A stretch of DNA of 58,408 nt, taken from positions 1 through 58,408 of the forward strand of contig JACRDC010000074.1 in the NCBI GenBank assembly GCA_016218705.1, written 5' to 3'. This document shows positions 33,596-44,000 of this stretch, piece after piece. The notes under the pieces were generated by a model. The model saw only the letters and a list, made by a program, of their open reading frames with translations, had not been told where the DNA came from and ran no database searches. Each line of letters starts with the position of its first letter. Position 1 is the stretch's first letter. A program made the position numbers and the translations under genes. The DNA is from Desulfarculus sp. Lineage in GTDB: Bacteria > Desulfobacterota > Desulfarculia > Desulfarculales > Desulfarculaceae.

Positions 33596-34096
33596 TCAGG
33601 CCTTGGCGGCGAAGGCCTCGTGGAACGCTACCGCCCCTTGGGGCAGGCTGTCGCCCAGGGGCAGCACCAGGAAGAACTCCTGCGGTATGCCCTCGTGAAC
33701 CAGCGCGGGGTGGTTATGGAAGCCGAAGCGCTGGTAGTACTCTGGCGGACCCACCAGGGCGCAGCCCCGGGCGCTTAAGGCCCGCAGCCGGCCGAGGCCC
33801 TCGCGCACCAGGGCCGAGCCGATGCCCTGGCGCTGCCGGGCCGGCAGCACCGACACCGGCCCCATGCCGTACCAGCCGCAAGCTTTTTGGGCGATGGTCA
33901 CCGGCGAGAAGGCGATATGCCCCTTCACCTGGCCCTCAATCTCGGCCACCAGGGAGACAGTGAGCGCCCCGGCGGCGCGCAGGGCTTTCACGATGAACTG
34001 CTCGGTCTGCTGGCTGAAGGGGTGGTCGGCAAAGGCCGCGATGGTGACGCTATCTATGGCGGCGATGTCGGAGGGTGTTTCGTCGCGGATGAGCAT
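33596..34096 (-). CDS. GNAT-family N-acetyltransferase (YhbS-like)
   Basis: A 166-residue GNAT protein. The N-terminus MLIRDETPSDIAAIDSV is the usual first strand-helix, and the acetyl-CoA loop is PARQRQGIGSALVREGL (about 84-100), followed by LVGPPEYYQRFGF, which is typical of the YhbS branch. Substrate unknown. It stands alone between a small hypothetical gene and the outer-membrane barrel gene. Confidence 0.82.
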   Translation of the reverse strand: MLIRDETPSDIAAIDSVTIAAFADHPFSQQTEQFIVKALRAAGALTVSLVAEIEGQVKGHIAFSPVTIAQKACGWYGMGPVSVLPARQRQGIGSALVREGLGRLRALSARGCALVGPPEYYQRFGFHNHPALVHEGIPQEFFLVLPLGDSLPQGAVAFHEAFAAKA

Positions 34097-34123
34097 GGTG
34101 AGCTCCGGGCCGTCCGCGAGGGT

Positions 34124-34957
34124 TTAGAAAGACCAGGACAGCCCCAGGCCCAGGGTATTGCGGGCCAGGAATTCGGCCTGCGCGTATAGCGAAAAGTCCT
34201 TGCCCAGGGCCAAATCCAAGCCGCACAGGGCCACGACGCTGTCCTGGTTCCTTATGGTGGCGTCATAACCGACATATTCAGGAGTGCGCAGGCTGTAGTT
34301 GCCACCGCCCTCCTTGGCCTCGGCATGGGTGTAGCCCAGTCCGGCGTAGGGGGTGAGAGGCCCCAGGGGCAGGGAGAGCACGGCGGAAAGATCGAGCTGC
34401 CAGTAACTCAGCGTCCCCTCGTCGCGCCAATTGGTGGAGTCATCATAGCCAGACTTGTTTTCGTGCCAGGTGCCCAGCTTGCGGTCGTCGTAGCGCAAAT
34501 AGCGGGTGGATAGGCCCAGGGCCAGCCCGTTGGACAGCTTGAAGGCCTGGGCCTTGGCCCCCAGGGCCCAGACGAACTGGTCCTTCATCTTGGCTTGCCA
34601 TTCCTCGGTGTTGGCCGGGTTGACCGATAGGAACCTGCCCCCGTGGACCATGCCGGCCTGGGCGAAGAGGTTGAGCCAGTCGCGCAGACCATAGGTCAGG
34701 CCCAGCAGGAAATACTGGTCGTCCCGGAAGCTGCCGCCAAGGGTCGCCGTGCTGGCGGTGCCTGTGGAGCTGCTGGACTTCAGCCGGAAGTCCTTATGCT
34801 TTTGCTCAAAGACCTGGTAGGCCGACAGGCCCAGGGTGAACTGACCCTGGGGCGTGAGCGCCACCGGGTTGCCCATCTCCTGGGCCTTTGCCGGTTGGGG
34901 TAAGATAAGAGCCAGGAGGGAGAGCAAGAGCAAGGCGGTAGGAAGAGCGTTTTTCAT
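34124..34957 (-). CDS. Outer-membrane beta-barrel protein
   Basis: A 277-residue exported protein with a signal peptide (residues ~1-25, ending AKAQE) and alternating amphipathic strands separated by glycine/asparagine turns. It ends LGLGLSWSF: a C-terminal phenylalanine is the insertion signal for the BAM machinery. Small barrel (10-12 strands by eye). Function unknown. The AT-rich island begins just upstream of it. Confidence 0.75.
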   Translation of the reverse strand: MKNALPTALLLLSLLALILPQPAKAQEMGNPVALTPQGQFTLGLSAYQVFEQKHKDFRLKSSSSTGTASTATLGGSFRDDQYFLLGLTYGLRDWLNLFAQAGMVHGGRFLSVNPANTEEWQAKMKDQFVWALGAKAQAFKLSNGLALGLSTRYLRYDDRKLGTWHENKSGYDDSTNWRDEGTLSYWQLDLSAVLSLPLGPLTPYAGLGYTHAEAKEGGGNYSLRTPEYVGYDATIRNQDSVVALCGLDLALGKDFSLYAQAEFLARNTLGLGLSWSF

Positions 34958-35051
34958 TATTATTGGCTCAATTTATGGGTGGTTATTAGGGTAGGTTTGC
35001 CGCATAGGTTGCGCGGTAACCAGATGCTCCCAGACAACAAAATGCCAAGGT

Positions 35052-35999
35052 TTACCGACTGCTCTTATTTGTGATCTGCTCAAGTCTTCTTTCGAGCTTT
35101 TCTTTTAGCTCACGGTTGTTAGCATATTCAGGGCAATTGTAACCGGCTATATCAAAGTGTAGCTTGGTTCCGTTTTTTCTGTACATAATCACTCGTCTTT
35201 TCAGGGCATGAGCATAGCCAAGTTCATAATAAACACTAGGCCGTGCCCCTGTGAGATCTGCAATTAGAAATTCTGATGTAGATATTTCGTTCAATATACG
35301 TTCAGTAATGATCCCTTCATGTTCAACATCATCTGAGCGTATGGCCCTAATGCCAAACGAATTAAATACCGATTTAATAGTATCACAAATGTCATCAAGC
35401 TCAGGTTGCTTCGGATCAATCCACATCATTATAAAGGCGGTATTTGGTCTAATCCTAGCGCCAATAGAGTTTGGTGAATCATCAGGTACCCTAAATGTAT
35501 CAGGGACTGATAGCAAGTCTAGTAGATCAAGAAGTCTCTGGGTGTATTCTAAAAATATACTTAGAGCTTTATCAGGAGGTAGCGGTGTATCATCAGATTG
35601 CCCCGCACGTTGTACACCAAGTACAGTCCCTTCATCGTGGAGGAGTTCATCATCCCAATGGGAGTATTTCCTTAGGAAGAAAGCAGCGCGTATAGTTTTT
35701 ATGAATATTGATATATCTTTTTTGTCTGCATTGGTAACCAATGGAGCGTTACGTGTAATTTTTACAATGCTGGAGGATATTGATAATAAGTTTTCCGAAA
35801 GATCGCGAGCATGGCTCTGGAGTTCTGTCGGCAGAAGTTTCCAGAAATTATCGCGATCGCGTTTCGAAGGTCCATATATAGGCCAATAGTCGTTAGGCAT
35901 ACCCTCAACTTGGCCTGCGATGGTAAAATACGATTTTCCGTTATCCAGCAACTTATCGATTTCTTGTCTAATATTATTTACTTGTTTAATATGATCCAT
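35052..35999 (-). CDS. TIR-like / nucleoside deoxyribosyltransferase-like protein in an AT-rich island
   Basis: A 315-residue soluble protein. Residues 1-185 form a helical domain I do not recognise. Residues 186-315 have a Rossmann-like pattern: FIMMW (189-193), SDDVEHEGIITERILNEI (222-239) and DLTGARPSVYYELGYAHAL (248-266), with Glu259 placed like the catalytic glutamate of TIR and deoxyribosyltransferase domains. Such domains can cleave NAD or nucleosides and occur in anti-phage proteins. Base composition is much richer in A+T than the rest of the window, so the gene is probably recent. Start ATG 35999 has only a weak ribosome site. Confidence 0.7.
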   Translation of the reverse strand: MDHIKQVNNIRQEIDKLLDNGKSYFTIAGQVEGMPNDYWPIYGPSKRDRDNFWKLLPTELQSHARDLSENLLSISSSIVKITRNAPLVTNADKKDISIFIKTIRAAFFLRKYSHWDDELLHDEGTVLGVQRAGQSDDTPLPPDKALSIFLEYTQRLLDLLDLLSVPDTFRVPDDSPNSIGARIRPNTAFIMMWIDPKQPELDDICDTIKSVFNSFGIRAIRSDDVEHEGIITERILNEISTSEFLIADLTGARPSVYYELGYAHALKRRVIMYRKNGTKLHFDIAGYNCPEYANNRELKEKLERRLEQITNKSSR

Positions 36000-36030
36000 A
36001 ACAACACCAAATTAACTGGTTTAGTCCCGT

Positions 36031-36060
36031 AGGTTGGGTTGCGCGAAGCGTAACCCAACA
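36031..36060. repeat. GTTGGGTT...AACCCAAC palindrome
   Basis: GTTGGGTTGCGC (36033-36044) and GCGTAACCCAAC (36048-36059) form a short hairpin with one G-T pair. AGGTTGGGTT-GCGCGAAGC palindromes are a common dispersed repeat in many bacterial genomes. It sits just upstream of the AT-rich TIR-like gene and could mark a past insertion point. Confidence 0.75.
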
Positions 36061-36163
36061 TCTCCATTCCGCCCCAAACCCGGCTCGCAGGAGACCAGGA
36101 CCATAAACTTACTCCGGGCCACCTGCGGGCTCAGATGAATAGCCTCTTGGCTCAAAACTCTAC

Positions 36164-36583
36164 CTAAGCATGGTTTGTTACTCTTTGGCAAGCTCGGAAC
36201 TCCTCCTCATTTATTTCGAGCAGAGCCAGGGCCGCCTCCAGGGTCCTTACCACCGACACCTTAAGGTTCGCATTGACCATGTAGCCGCTAAAAAGCCGGC
36301 CCATGCCAAACCTGAAATCAGAGGGGGTCACAAAAACGCAATGCTCCCCCCGCAGCCTATCTTTATAATATGTCTCCAGTGCGGCGAAATCCCCTGCGGT
36401 AAACCTAGGCATGGGGCCATCTTTGAGATTTGTAAAGTCCACGATTTTTTTCATGGGCGGGACATAGTTTTCATCCGCCGCCAGTTCCTCCAAATGGGAT
36501 ATCAGTTCCTCAAGGGAAAGTGCCTTTCGCATCTCCACGTAAACCAGGCGCAAGCTGGATGTGATTTGGTATTCTATGGACAT
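36164..36583 (-). CDS. STAS/SpoIIAA-like hypothetical protein
   Basis: A 139-residue soluble protein with the strand-helix order of SpoIIAA/STAS-like domains: LRLVYVEMRKALSLEELISHLEEL, then KKIVDFTNL (a typical strand with aspartate), then YYKDRLRGEHCVFVTPSDFRFGMGRLF. No catalytic motif is visible. Composition is intermediate between the AT-rich island and its GC-rich neighbours, and the ribosome site is weak. Function unknown; it may have arrived with the neighbouring gene. Confidence 0.65.
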   Translation of the reverse strand: MSIEYQITSSLRLVYVEMRKALSLEELISHLEELAADENYVPPMKKIVDFTNLKDGPMPRFTAGDFAALETYYKDRLRGEHCVFVTPSDFRFGMGRLFSGYMVNANLKVSVVRTLEAALALLEINEEEFRACQRVTNHA

Positions 36584-36655
36584 GGCACCAAATCTCGTTG
36601 ATGGGTGACGCTAGGCCGCCCATGGCCAGACACGATCAACGCCCGGTTGCCCGGA

Positions 36656-37165
36656 TCACTTCCTCCCGCAATCCCTCATATCCCCTCTTAACTTGTCCAG
36701 AGCGTGCCCCAGGGCTGGCAATATCACCTGCAATCCCTCCATGGCGCCCTTGGGCGAGCCGGGTAGGTTGACGATGAGCGTTTGCCCACGGATGACGCAG
36801 GCGCCCCGGCTGAGCATGGCGTGCGGCGTGTGCTTGAGGCCCTCGGCGCGCATGGCCTCGGCCAGGCCGGGCACCAGGCGGTCGGCGATGTGGATGGTGG
36901 CCTCGGGCGTGTTGTCGCGGGGGGATAGCCCCGTGCCGCCGCTGGTGAGCACCAGGGCGTAGCAGCTCTCGTCGGCGTAGCGCCTGAGCGCCGCGGCGAT
37001 AAGCTCCGGCTCGTCGGGCACCACGTCGCGGGCCGCCACGGTGATGCCGGCCTTTTCCAGGGCCGCCACAAGGGAAGGGCCGGCGGTGTCCTCCCGCCGG
37101 CCCTGGGATGCCTTGTCGCTGATGGTCAGTATGGCCGCCTGGTGATTGAAGCTCGTTTCGCTCAT
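36656..37165 (-). CDS. mog: Molybdopterin adenylyltransferase MogA/MoaB family
   Basis: A 169-residue MogA/MoaB-fold protein. The molybdopterin-binding loop is LTSGGTGLSPRD (about 73-84), followed by NLPGSPKGAMEGL (about 132-144). It adenylylates molybdopterin before metal insertion. ATG 37165 has an AGGAGGG site; the TTG before it is less likely. No other molybdenum cofactor gene is in the window. MogA and MoaB cannot be separated by eye. Confidence 0.9.
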   Translation of the reverse strand: MSETSFNHQAAILTISDKASQGRREDTAGPSLVAALEKAGITVAARDVVPDEPELIAAALRRYADESCYALVLTSGGTGLSPRDNTPEATIHIADRLVPGLAEAMRAEGLKHTPHAMLSRGACVIRGQTLIVNLPGSPKGAMEGLQVILPALGHALDKLRGDMRDCGRK

Positions 37166-37180
37166 CAATCCCTCCTGGTT

Positions 37181-37419
37181 GCCCCCTCACCCCACCCTCT
37201 CCCCCGATGGGGGCGAGGGCTTAAGAGGAGGATGCCCCCGGTGGGGGCGAGGGCTTTGTAGGCGTGCCCCTCCCCCCGGGCGAGGACCTAGGATGGATGC
37301 CTCTCCCCCGTGGAGGCGGGGGTCAAGAAGGCTGCATCGTAACCTCCGGTGGCGCGAGGCCTCCAATCTTTTCCCCTCGCCCCCCATGCCTGGGGGGAGA
37401 GGGCCAGGGTGAGGGGGGC
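37181..37419. repeat. MITE-like element with CCCCCTCACCC terminal inverted repeats
   Basis: The left end (37181-37205, GCCCCCTCACCCCACCCTCT...) is matched in inverse by the right end (37391-37419, ...GGGCCAGGGTGAGGGGGGC). Inside are further C-run/G-run hairpins, such as CCCCCGATGGGGGCGAGGG at 37201-37219 and a related copy at 37234-37253. It fills the space between the EF-G paralogue and mog. No coding potential. Confidence 0.7.
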
Positions 37420-37425
37420 TCTAGG

Positions 37426-39513
37426 TTAATTACCCTCCTCGCGGGACTTCTGGTAGGCCTCCACCAGCTTGGCCTGCACGTCGCCCGGGGCCTCCTCGTA
37501 GTGGTCCAGGGTGACGGTGAAGGCGCCGCGCCCGCCGGTCATCTGGGTCAGCTCGGGCTGGTAGGTGAGCACCTCGGCCATGGGCACGTGGGCCTTGATG
37601 ATCTGCAACGAGCCCTTGGCCTCCATGCCCAGCACCCGGCCGCGCCGGCCGCTGATGTCGCCCATGACATCGCCCATGGCGTCATCGGGCACGATGACGG
37701 TCAAGAGCATGATGGGCTCCATGATGGTGGGCTTGCACAGGGGCACGGCCTTCTTGAAGCCCATGGAGCCAGCCACCTTGAAGGCCATTTCCGAGCTGTC
37801 CACGGGGTGGAAGGAGCCGTCCACCAGGTGCACCTTGACGTCCACCATGGGGTAGCCGGCGTACACGCCCTGGGCCATGGCCTCGCCGATGCCCTTTTCC
37901 ACGGCGGGGATGTAGTTGCGGGGGATGGCGCCGCCCACGATCTCGTCCAAAAAGACGTAGCCCTCGCCGGGGGCGGCGGGCTCGACCTCGATCCAGGTGT
38001 CGCCGAACTGGCCACGGCCACCGGTCTGCTTCTTGTAGCGGCCCTGCACGCGGGCCTTGCCCTTCAAGGTCTCGCGGTAGGGCACCTTGGGGGTCTTGAG
38101 GTTCACCTCCACACTGAACTTGCGCCTGAGGCGCTCCAGGGTGGTCTCGATGTGCACCGAGCCCATGCCCGAGAGGATGGCCTCGCCGGTGGCCGGGTCG
38201 CGCTCCAGGCGCAGGGTGGGGTCTTCTTCCAGGAGCTTGTTGATGCCGGCGAAGACCTTCTCCTCCTCGCCCTTTTCCTTGGCCTCGATGGCGTAGGTGA
38301 TGCTGGCCGGCAGGGGCTCGATGGGCGCGAAGATGATGGGGGCCTTCTCGTCGCACAGGGTGTCGCCGGTGGTGGTCTCCTTGAGCTTGGGGATGGCCAC
38401 GATGTCGCCGGGCAGGGCCTCTGAGAGGGTCTTCTGGTTCTTGCCGGTCATCTGGTATATCTGGCCGAAGCGCTCCTTCATGTCCTTGTTGGGGTTCAAG
38501 GGCTGAAGCTCGGTGGTCAGCCGGCCCGAGAAGACGCGCAACATGGTCAGGCGGCCGGCGAAGGGGTCGGCCACGGTCTTGAAGACCAGGCCCGAGAAGG
38601 GGGCCGCCGGGTCGGGTTGGCGCAGCTCCTCATCCTTGGTCTTGGGGCTCAAGCCGGCCACGGCGCCGCGCTCCACGGGCGAGGGCAGCAGTTGGTTGAT
38701 AAGGTCCATGACCGGTTGCAGGCCGATGTTCTTGAGCGCCGAGCAGCAGGTGACCACGCCGAAGAGCCGCTCGCGCACGCCCTTGGCCAGGGCGCCGGCC
38801 AGCTCCTCGGGTTTCAGCTCCTCGCCCTCCAGGTAGCGCTCCATGAGGGAGTCGTCGGCCTCGGCGATGTCCTCGATGAGCGTCTCGCGGGCGGCGGCCA
38901 CGTCGTCGGCCAGGTCGGCGGGGACATCGCCCACGGTCATCTTGCCCGAGCCGTCGGTCTCGAAGAGGTAGGCCTTGCTGGCCAACAGGTCCACCACGCC
39001 CTTGAAGGACTCGGCGGCGCCGATGGGCAGTTGCAGCTTCACGGCCTTGATGCTTAAGATGTCGGGGACCATGGACACGGCGCGCTCGAAGTCGGCGCGC
39101 TCGCGGTCCATCTTGTTGACCACGAACAGGGCGGGCAGCCCGGCCTCCTGCACGAACTCCCAGACCTTCTCGCCCTGGACCTTGACGCCGTCAATGGCGT
39201 CTATGACCATCACCGCGCCGTCCACGGCGCGCAGGGCGGCGGCGGCGTCGGAGAGGAAGTTGTCGTCGCCGGGGGCGTCCACGAAGTGCACGTTGTGCTT
39301 CTTGTGGGTGTAGTGGCCAAAGGCGGCGCTGACGCTGGCCCCGCGCTTGGTCTCCTCGGGCTCGTAGTCCAGGGCGGCGTTGCCCTCGTCCACCTTTCCC
39401 AGCCGGTCCACCACTTTGGCGTTGAACAGAAGGGCCTCGGCCAGGGAGGTCTTGCCACCTCCGCCGTGACCGACCAAGGCGATGGTGCGGGTAAGGCTGA
39501 CGTTGTCACTCAT
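37426..39513 (-). CDS. Elongation factor G paralogue (FusA2-like)
   Basis: A 695-residue translational GTPase with all five EF-G domains. Switch and nucleotide motifs are VDAPGDDNF (G3) and NKMD (G4). The P-loop is GHGGGGKTS (about 15-23) instead of GHIDAGKTT, and the Switch I RGIT is ETKRGASVS, both marks of the EF-G-like FusA2 subfamily. That group has weak or no GTP-dependent translocation in characterised cases. It is not in a str operon with ribosomal proteins, further supporting a paralogue. Confidence 0.88.
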   Translation of the reverse strand: MSDNVSLTRTIALVGHGGGGKTSLAEALLFNAKVVDRLGKVDEGNAALDYEPEETKRGASVSAAFGHYTHKKHNVHFVDAPGDDNFLSDAAAALRAVDGAVMVIDAIDGVKVQGEKVWEFVQEAGLPALFVVNKMDRERADFERAVSMVPDILSIKAVKLQLPIGAAESFKGVVDLLASKAYLFETDGSGKMTVGDVPADLADDVAAARETLIEDIAEADDSLMERYLEGEELKPEELAGALAKGVRERLFGVVTCCSALKNIGLQPVMDLINQLLPSPVERGAVAGLSPKTKDEELRQPDPAAPFSGLVFKTVADPFAGRLTMLRVFSGRLTTELQPLNPNKDMKERFGQIYQMTGKNQKTLSEALPGDIVAIPKLKETTTGDTLCDEKAPIIFAPIEPLPASITYAIEAKEKGEEEKVFAGINKLLEEDPTLRLERDPATGEAILSGMGSVHIETTLERLRRKFSVEVNLKTPKVPYRETLKGKARVQGRYKKQTGGRGQFGDTWIEVEPAAPGEGYVFLDEIVGGAIPRNYIPAVEKGIGEAMAQGVYAGYPMVDVKVHLVDGSFHPVDSSEMAFKVAGSMGFKKAVPLCKPTIMEPIMLLTVIVPDDAMGDVMGDISGRRGRVLGMEAKGSLQIIKAHVPMAEVLTYQPELTQMTGGRGAFTVTLDHYEEAPGDVQAKLVEAYQKSREEGN

Positions 39514-39675
39514 GGCGCTTCCTCATTAGGCTATTTGTGAGAAATTTTCAATATAACGGCCAAAATTAACCAAGCCCCGGCGGCAAGTCAAGCCAGAAAA
39601 CCGGCCCATGGGCCGCTTTTTGGCCGCGGGGCCACGGACGGCGCGGGCCGCCCGGCGCATCCTCATATTTTCACT

Positions 39676-39703
39676 TGATTCTCCGGCCTGGCGAGCTATC
39701 ATA
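39676..39703 (+). promoter_or_regulatory. Possible sigma-70 promoter of the xerC-to-pgsA run
   Basis: TTGATT (39676-39681) and TATCAT (39698-39703) are 16 bases apart, 75 bases before xerC. The 264-base gap to the divergent EF-G gene is locally AT-rich (39535-39570). A TATATT box sits there for the leftward gene but has no good -35. Confidence 0.5.
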
Positions 39704-39777
39704 AACCTTTTCGGACCTCGGTCCGGGCGGTATACTATCGCCCTTTGCCGGGGGCCAGCGGACGGCTAGGGGCGGCC

Positions 39778-40727
39778 ATGCAAGAGGCGGTGGCCCAGTT
39801 CAGGCAGTACCTGCTGGAGGCGCTGGCGGCCTCGCCCCACACCGCGGCGGCTTACGCCCGCGACGTGGAGCAGTTTCGCCTTTTCGTGGCCGCCCGCCGC
39901 GATCTGAGCGGCTGGGAGCAGGTGGAGGCCGTGGACGTGCGGGCCTTCCTGGCCCGCGAGCTTAAGGAGCGCCAGCGCTCCAGCGTGGCACGCAAGCTCA
40001 TGGGCCTGCGGGGGTTCTTTGATTTTTTGCGTGAGCGCGGGCTAGTGCCGGCCAATCCGGCCCGCCTGGTGCGCGCGCCCAAGCTGGAGCGCAAGCTGCC
40101 CCGGCGCCTGAGCGTGGACGAGGCCTTCCACCTGGTGGAGTCGCCGCCGCCGGAGCGCCGGGCCTACGGCGCCGAGGAGCAGGCCAAGGCCGCCAAGCTC
40201 AGGGAGCGGGCCATGCTGGAGCTCCTTTACTCCAGCGGGCTTCGGGTCAGCGAGCTGACCGGCCTGGACGTGGGGCATTTGCGCCTGGATTTGGCCCTGG
40301 TGCGGGTGGTGCGCGGCAAGGGCGGCCGCGAACGGTTGGTGCCCGTGGGCGGGCCGGCGCTGAAGGCCCTGGAGGAGTACCTGGCGGCCCGGCCGGCCCT
40401 CTTGGCCGAGGGGGGCGAGGCCGAGCCGGCCCTGTTCCTCAACCGCCGGGGCGGGCGTTATGGGCCGCGCAGCGTGCAGCGCATGCTGGAAGGGCACCTG
40501 GCGGGCCTGAGCGTGGGGCGCCAGGCCAGCCCCCACAGCCTGCGCCACGCCATGGCCACCCATCTATTGGAAGGTGGCGCCGACCTGCGCTCGGTGCAGG
40601 AGATGCTGGGGCACAAGAGCCTCAGCACCACCCAGAAATACACCCACCTCACGGTGGACCACCTGCTCAAGGTCTATGACCGCGCCCACCCACGGGCCAC
40701 GGCCCCGGCCGGGCAGAGCGAGGACGA

Positions 40728-40731
<4 letters not shown>
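39778..40731 (+). CDS. xerC: Tyrosine recombinase XerC/XerD
   Basis: A 317-residue tyrosine recombinase. The N-terminal core-binding SAM-like domain (1-90) has [13 protein letters not shown]. Catalytic residues are visible in order: Arg in SSGLRVSEL, Lys in RGKGGRER, His-x-x-Arg in [12 protein letters not shown], His in [12 protein letters not shown] and the nucleophile Tyr in QKYTHL. It resolves chromosome dimers at dif. The location ahead of hslV is widespread for xerC. An in-frame TTG at 39745 exists, but ATG 39778 fits the family length. Confidence 0.93.
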
Positions 40732-41285
<554 letters not shown>

Positions 41286-41394
41286 AGGGCCCCGGCAGGG
41301 CGCGGAGCATTAAAGCCCTTTGTGAGTAAGGCTGGTAATAGTATGATACACAAGGCTAATTTGCCTTTCAACTTCGTGGCGGAGGCCCGCTGAC

Positions 41395-42759
<1,365 letters not shown>

Positions 42760-42780
42760 GCTGCTGTCCATTGTTTTAAT

Positions 42781-42856
42781 GTAGGGGCGGGGTTTACCCC
42801 CGCCCGCCAAGGCCCACGGGAAAACCAAGACGGGCGGGGGTAAACCCCGCCCCTAC
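42781..42856. repeat. Perfect 26-bp inverted repeat
   Basis: Arms 42781-42806 (GTAGGGGCGGGGTTTACCCC...) and 42831-42856 are perfect complements, with a 24-base loop. GTAGGGGCGGGGTTTACCCCCGCCC-type palindromes are a recurrent family in Desulfobacterota and others. It separates hslU from argB and could act as a terminator or RNA stabiliser between the two functional blocks. Confidence 0.85.
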
Positions 42857-42900
42857 GAAGAATCAAGATTCTCGGCTCGACCCATGGGGTGTTGATTGCC

Positions 42901-43797
42901 ATGACTGACCAAGCCAACCTGCGCGCCCAGACGCTCATCGAGGCCCTGCCCTATCTGCGGCAGTTCCAGGGGCAGACCATCGTGGTCAAGTACGGCGGCC
43001 ACGCCATGGTGGACGACGACCTCAAGAAGTCCTTCGCCCTCAACGTGATCCTGCTCAGGGCCGTGGGCATCTACCCGGTGGTGGTGCATGGCGGCGGGCC
43101 GCAGATCAACCGGCTCCTGAAGGCCCTGAACATCACATCCGACTTCGTGGACGGCATGCGCGTGACCACGCCCGAGGTCATGGACGTGGTGCAGATGGTG
43201 CTCTTGGGCCAGGTGAACACCTCCATCGTGGGGCTCATCAACCAGCACGGCGGCCGCGCCGTGGGGCTCAGCGGCCACGACGGCCCCTTGATCCGCGCCA
43301 GCCGCTTGCAGATCGCCCGCGAAAAGGCCAATGACCAGCCCCCGGAGATCGTGGACATCGGCCTGGTGGGCGAGCCCGAGAAGGTGGACCCCCAGGTGCT
43401 GCGCGCCCTGGAGCACGGCAACTTCATCCCCGTGATCGCGCCGGTGGGCGTGGGGCCGGACGGCGAATCGCTGAACATCAACGCCGACCTGGTGGCCGCC
43501 GCCGTGGCCGCCGGCCTGCGCGCCAGCAAGCTCATCCTGCTCACCGACACGCGCGGCGTGCTGGACGGCGGGGGCAACCTCATCAACGAGCTGACCCCCC
43601 CCCAGGTGGGCGAGCTGATGGAGGCCGGCGTCATCAAGGGCGGCATGATACCCAAGGTGAGCTGTTGCCTGGAGGCCCTGGAGGCCGGCGTGGAGCAGGC
43701 CCACATCATTGATGGCCGGGTGCCCAACGCGCTCTTGTTGGAGATATTCACGGACCAGGGCGTGGGCACGGTATTTAGGGCCAAGGGCCGGCGCTAA
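42901..43797 (+). CDS. argB: Acetylglutamate kinase
   Basis: A 298-residue amino-acid kinase. Motifs: VVKYGGHAM (about 25-33), [10 protein letters not shown] (about 60-69) and the C-terminal [16 protein letters not shown]. It phosphorylates N-acetylglutamate, the second step of arginine synthesis and usual feedback point. An in-frame GTG four codons upstream is possible. It is followed by a 203-base gap with no gene, then argD. Confidence 0.95.
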   Translation: MTDQANLRAQTLIEALPYLRQFQGQTIVVKYGGHAMVDDDLKKSFALNVILLRAVGIYPVVVHGGGPQINRLLKALNITSDFVDGMRVTTPEVMDVVQMVLLGQVNTSIVGLINQHGGRAVGLSGHDGPLIRASRLQIAREKANDQPPEIVDIGLVGEPEKVDPQVLRALEHGNFIPVIAPVGVGPDGESLNINADLVAAAVAAGLRASKLILLTDTRGVLDGGGNLINELTPPQVGELMEAGVIKGGMIPKVSCCLEALEAGVEQAHIIDGRVPNALLLEIFTDQGVGTVFRAKGRR

Positions 43798-44000
43798 GCA
43801 GGGAGCGGAACATGTTTCAGGCCAGACTCCCCCGGGTGCACCGACGACGACCCTTGTGGTTCAGGGACTGCCATAGGGGGGCAGGGGCCGGAGTAGGGCA
43901 GGCTTGAGGCCGGCCCGCCGCCGCTGCCCCAGAGGACTTGAGGTTTCGCGCGGCGGGCCAGAGGCGATCAACACCGCCGGGCCAGCCTGGAGAATAGGAC

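Noticed and set aside
35251-35889. A 212-codon frame antisense to the TIR-like gene
   Set aside because: The sense frame has recognisable fold motifs; the antisense translation is serine/arginine-rich without a pattern.
37146-38424. Rightward open frames over the MITE-like element and antisense to the EF-G paralogue
   Set aside because: Low-complexity glycine/histidine/leucine translation; repeat DNA plus complementary frame.
39535-39570. Promoter for the EF-G paralogue around a TATATT box
   Set aside because: No -35 box at suitable spacing; AT-richness alone is not enough.
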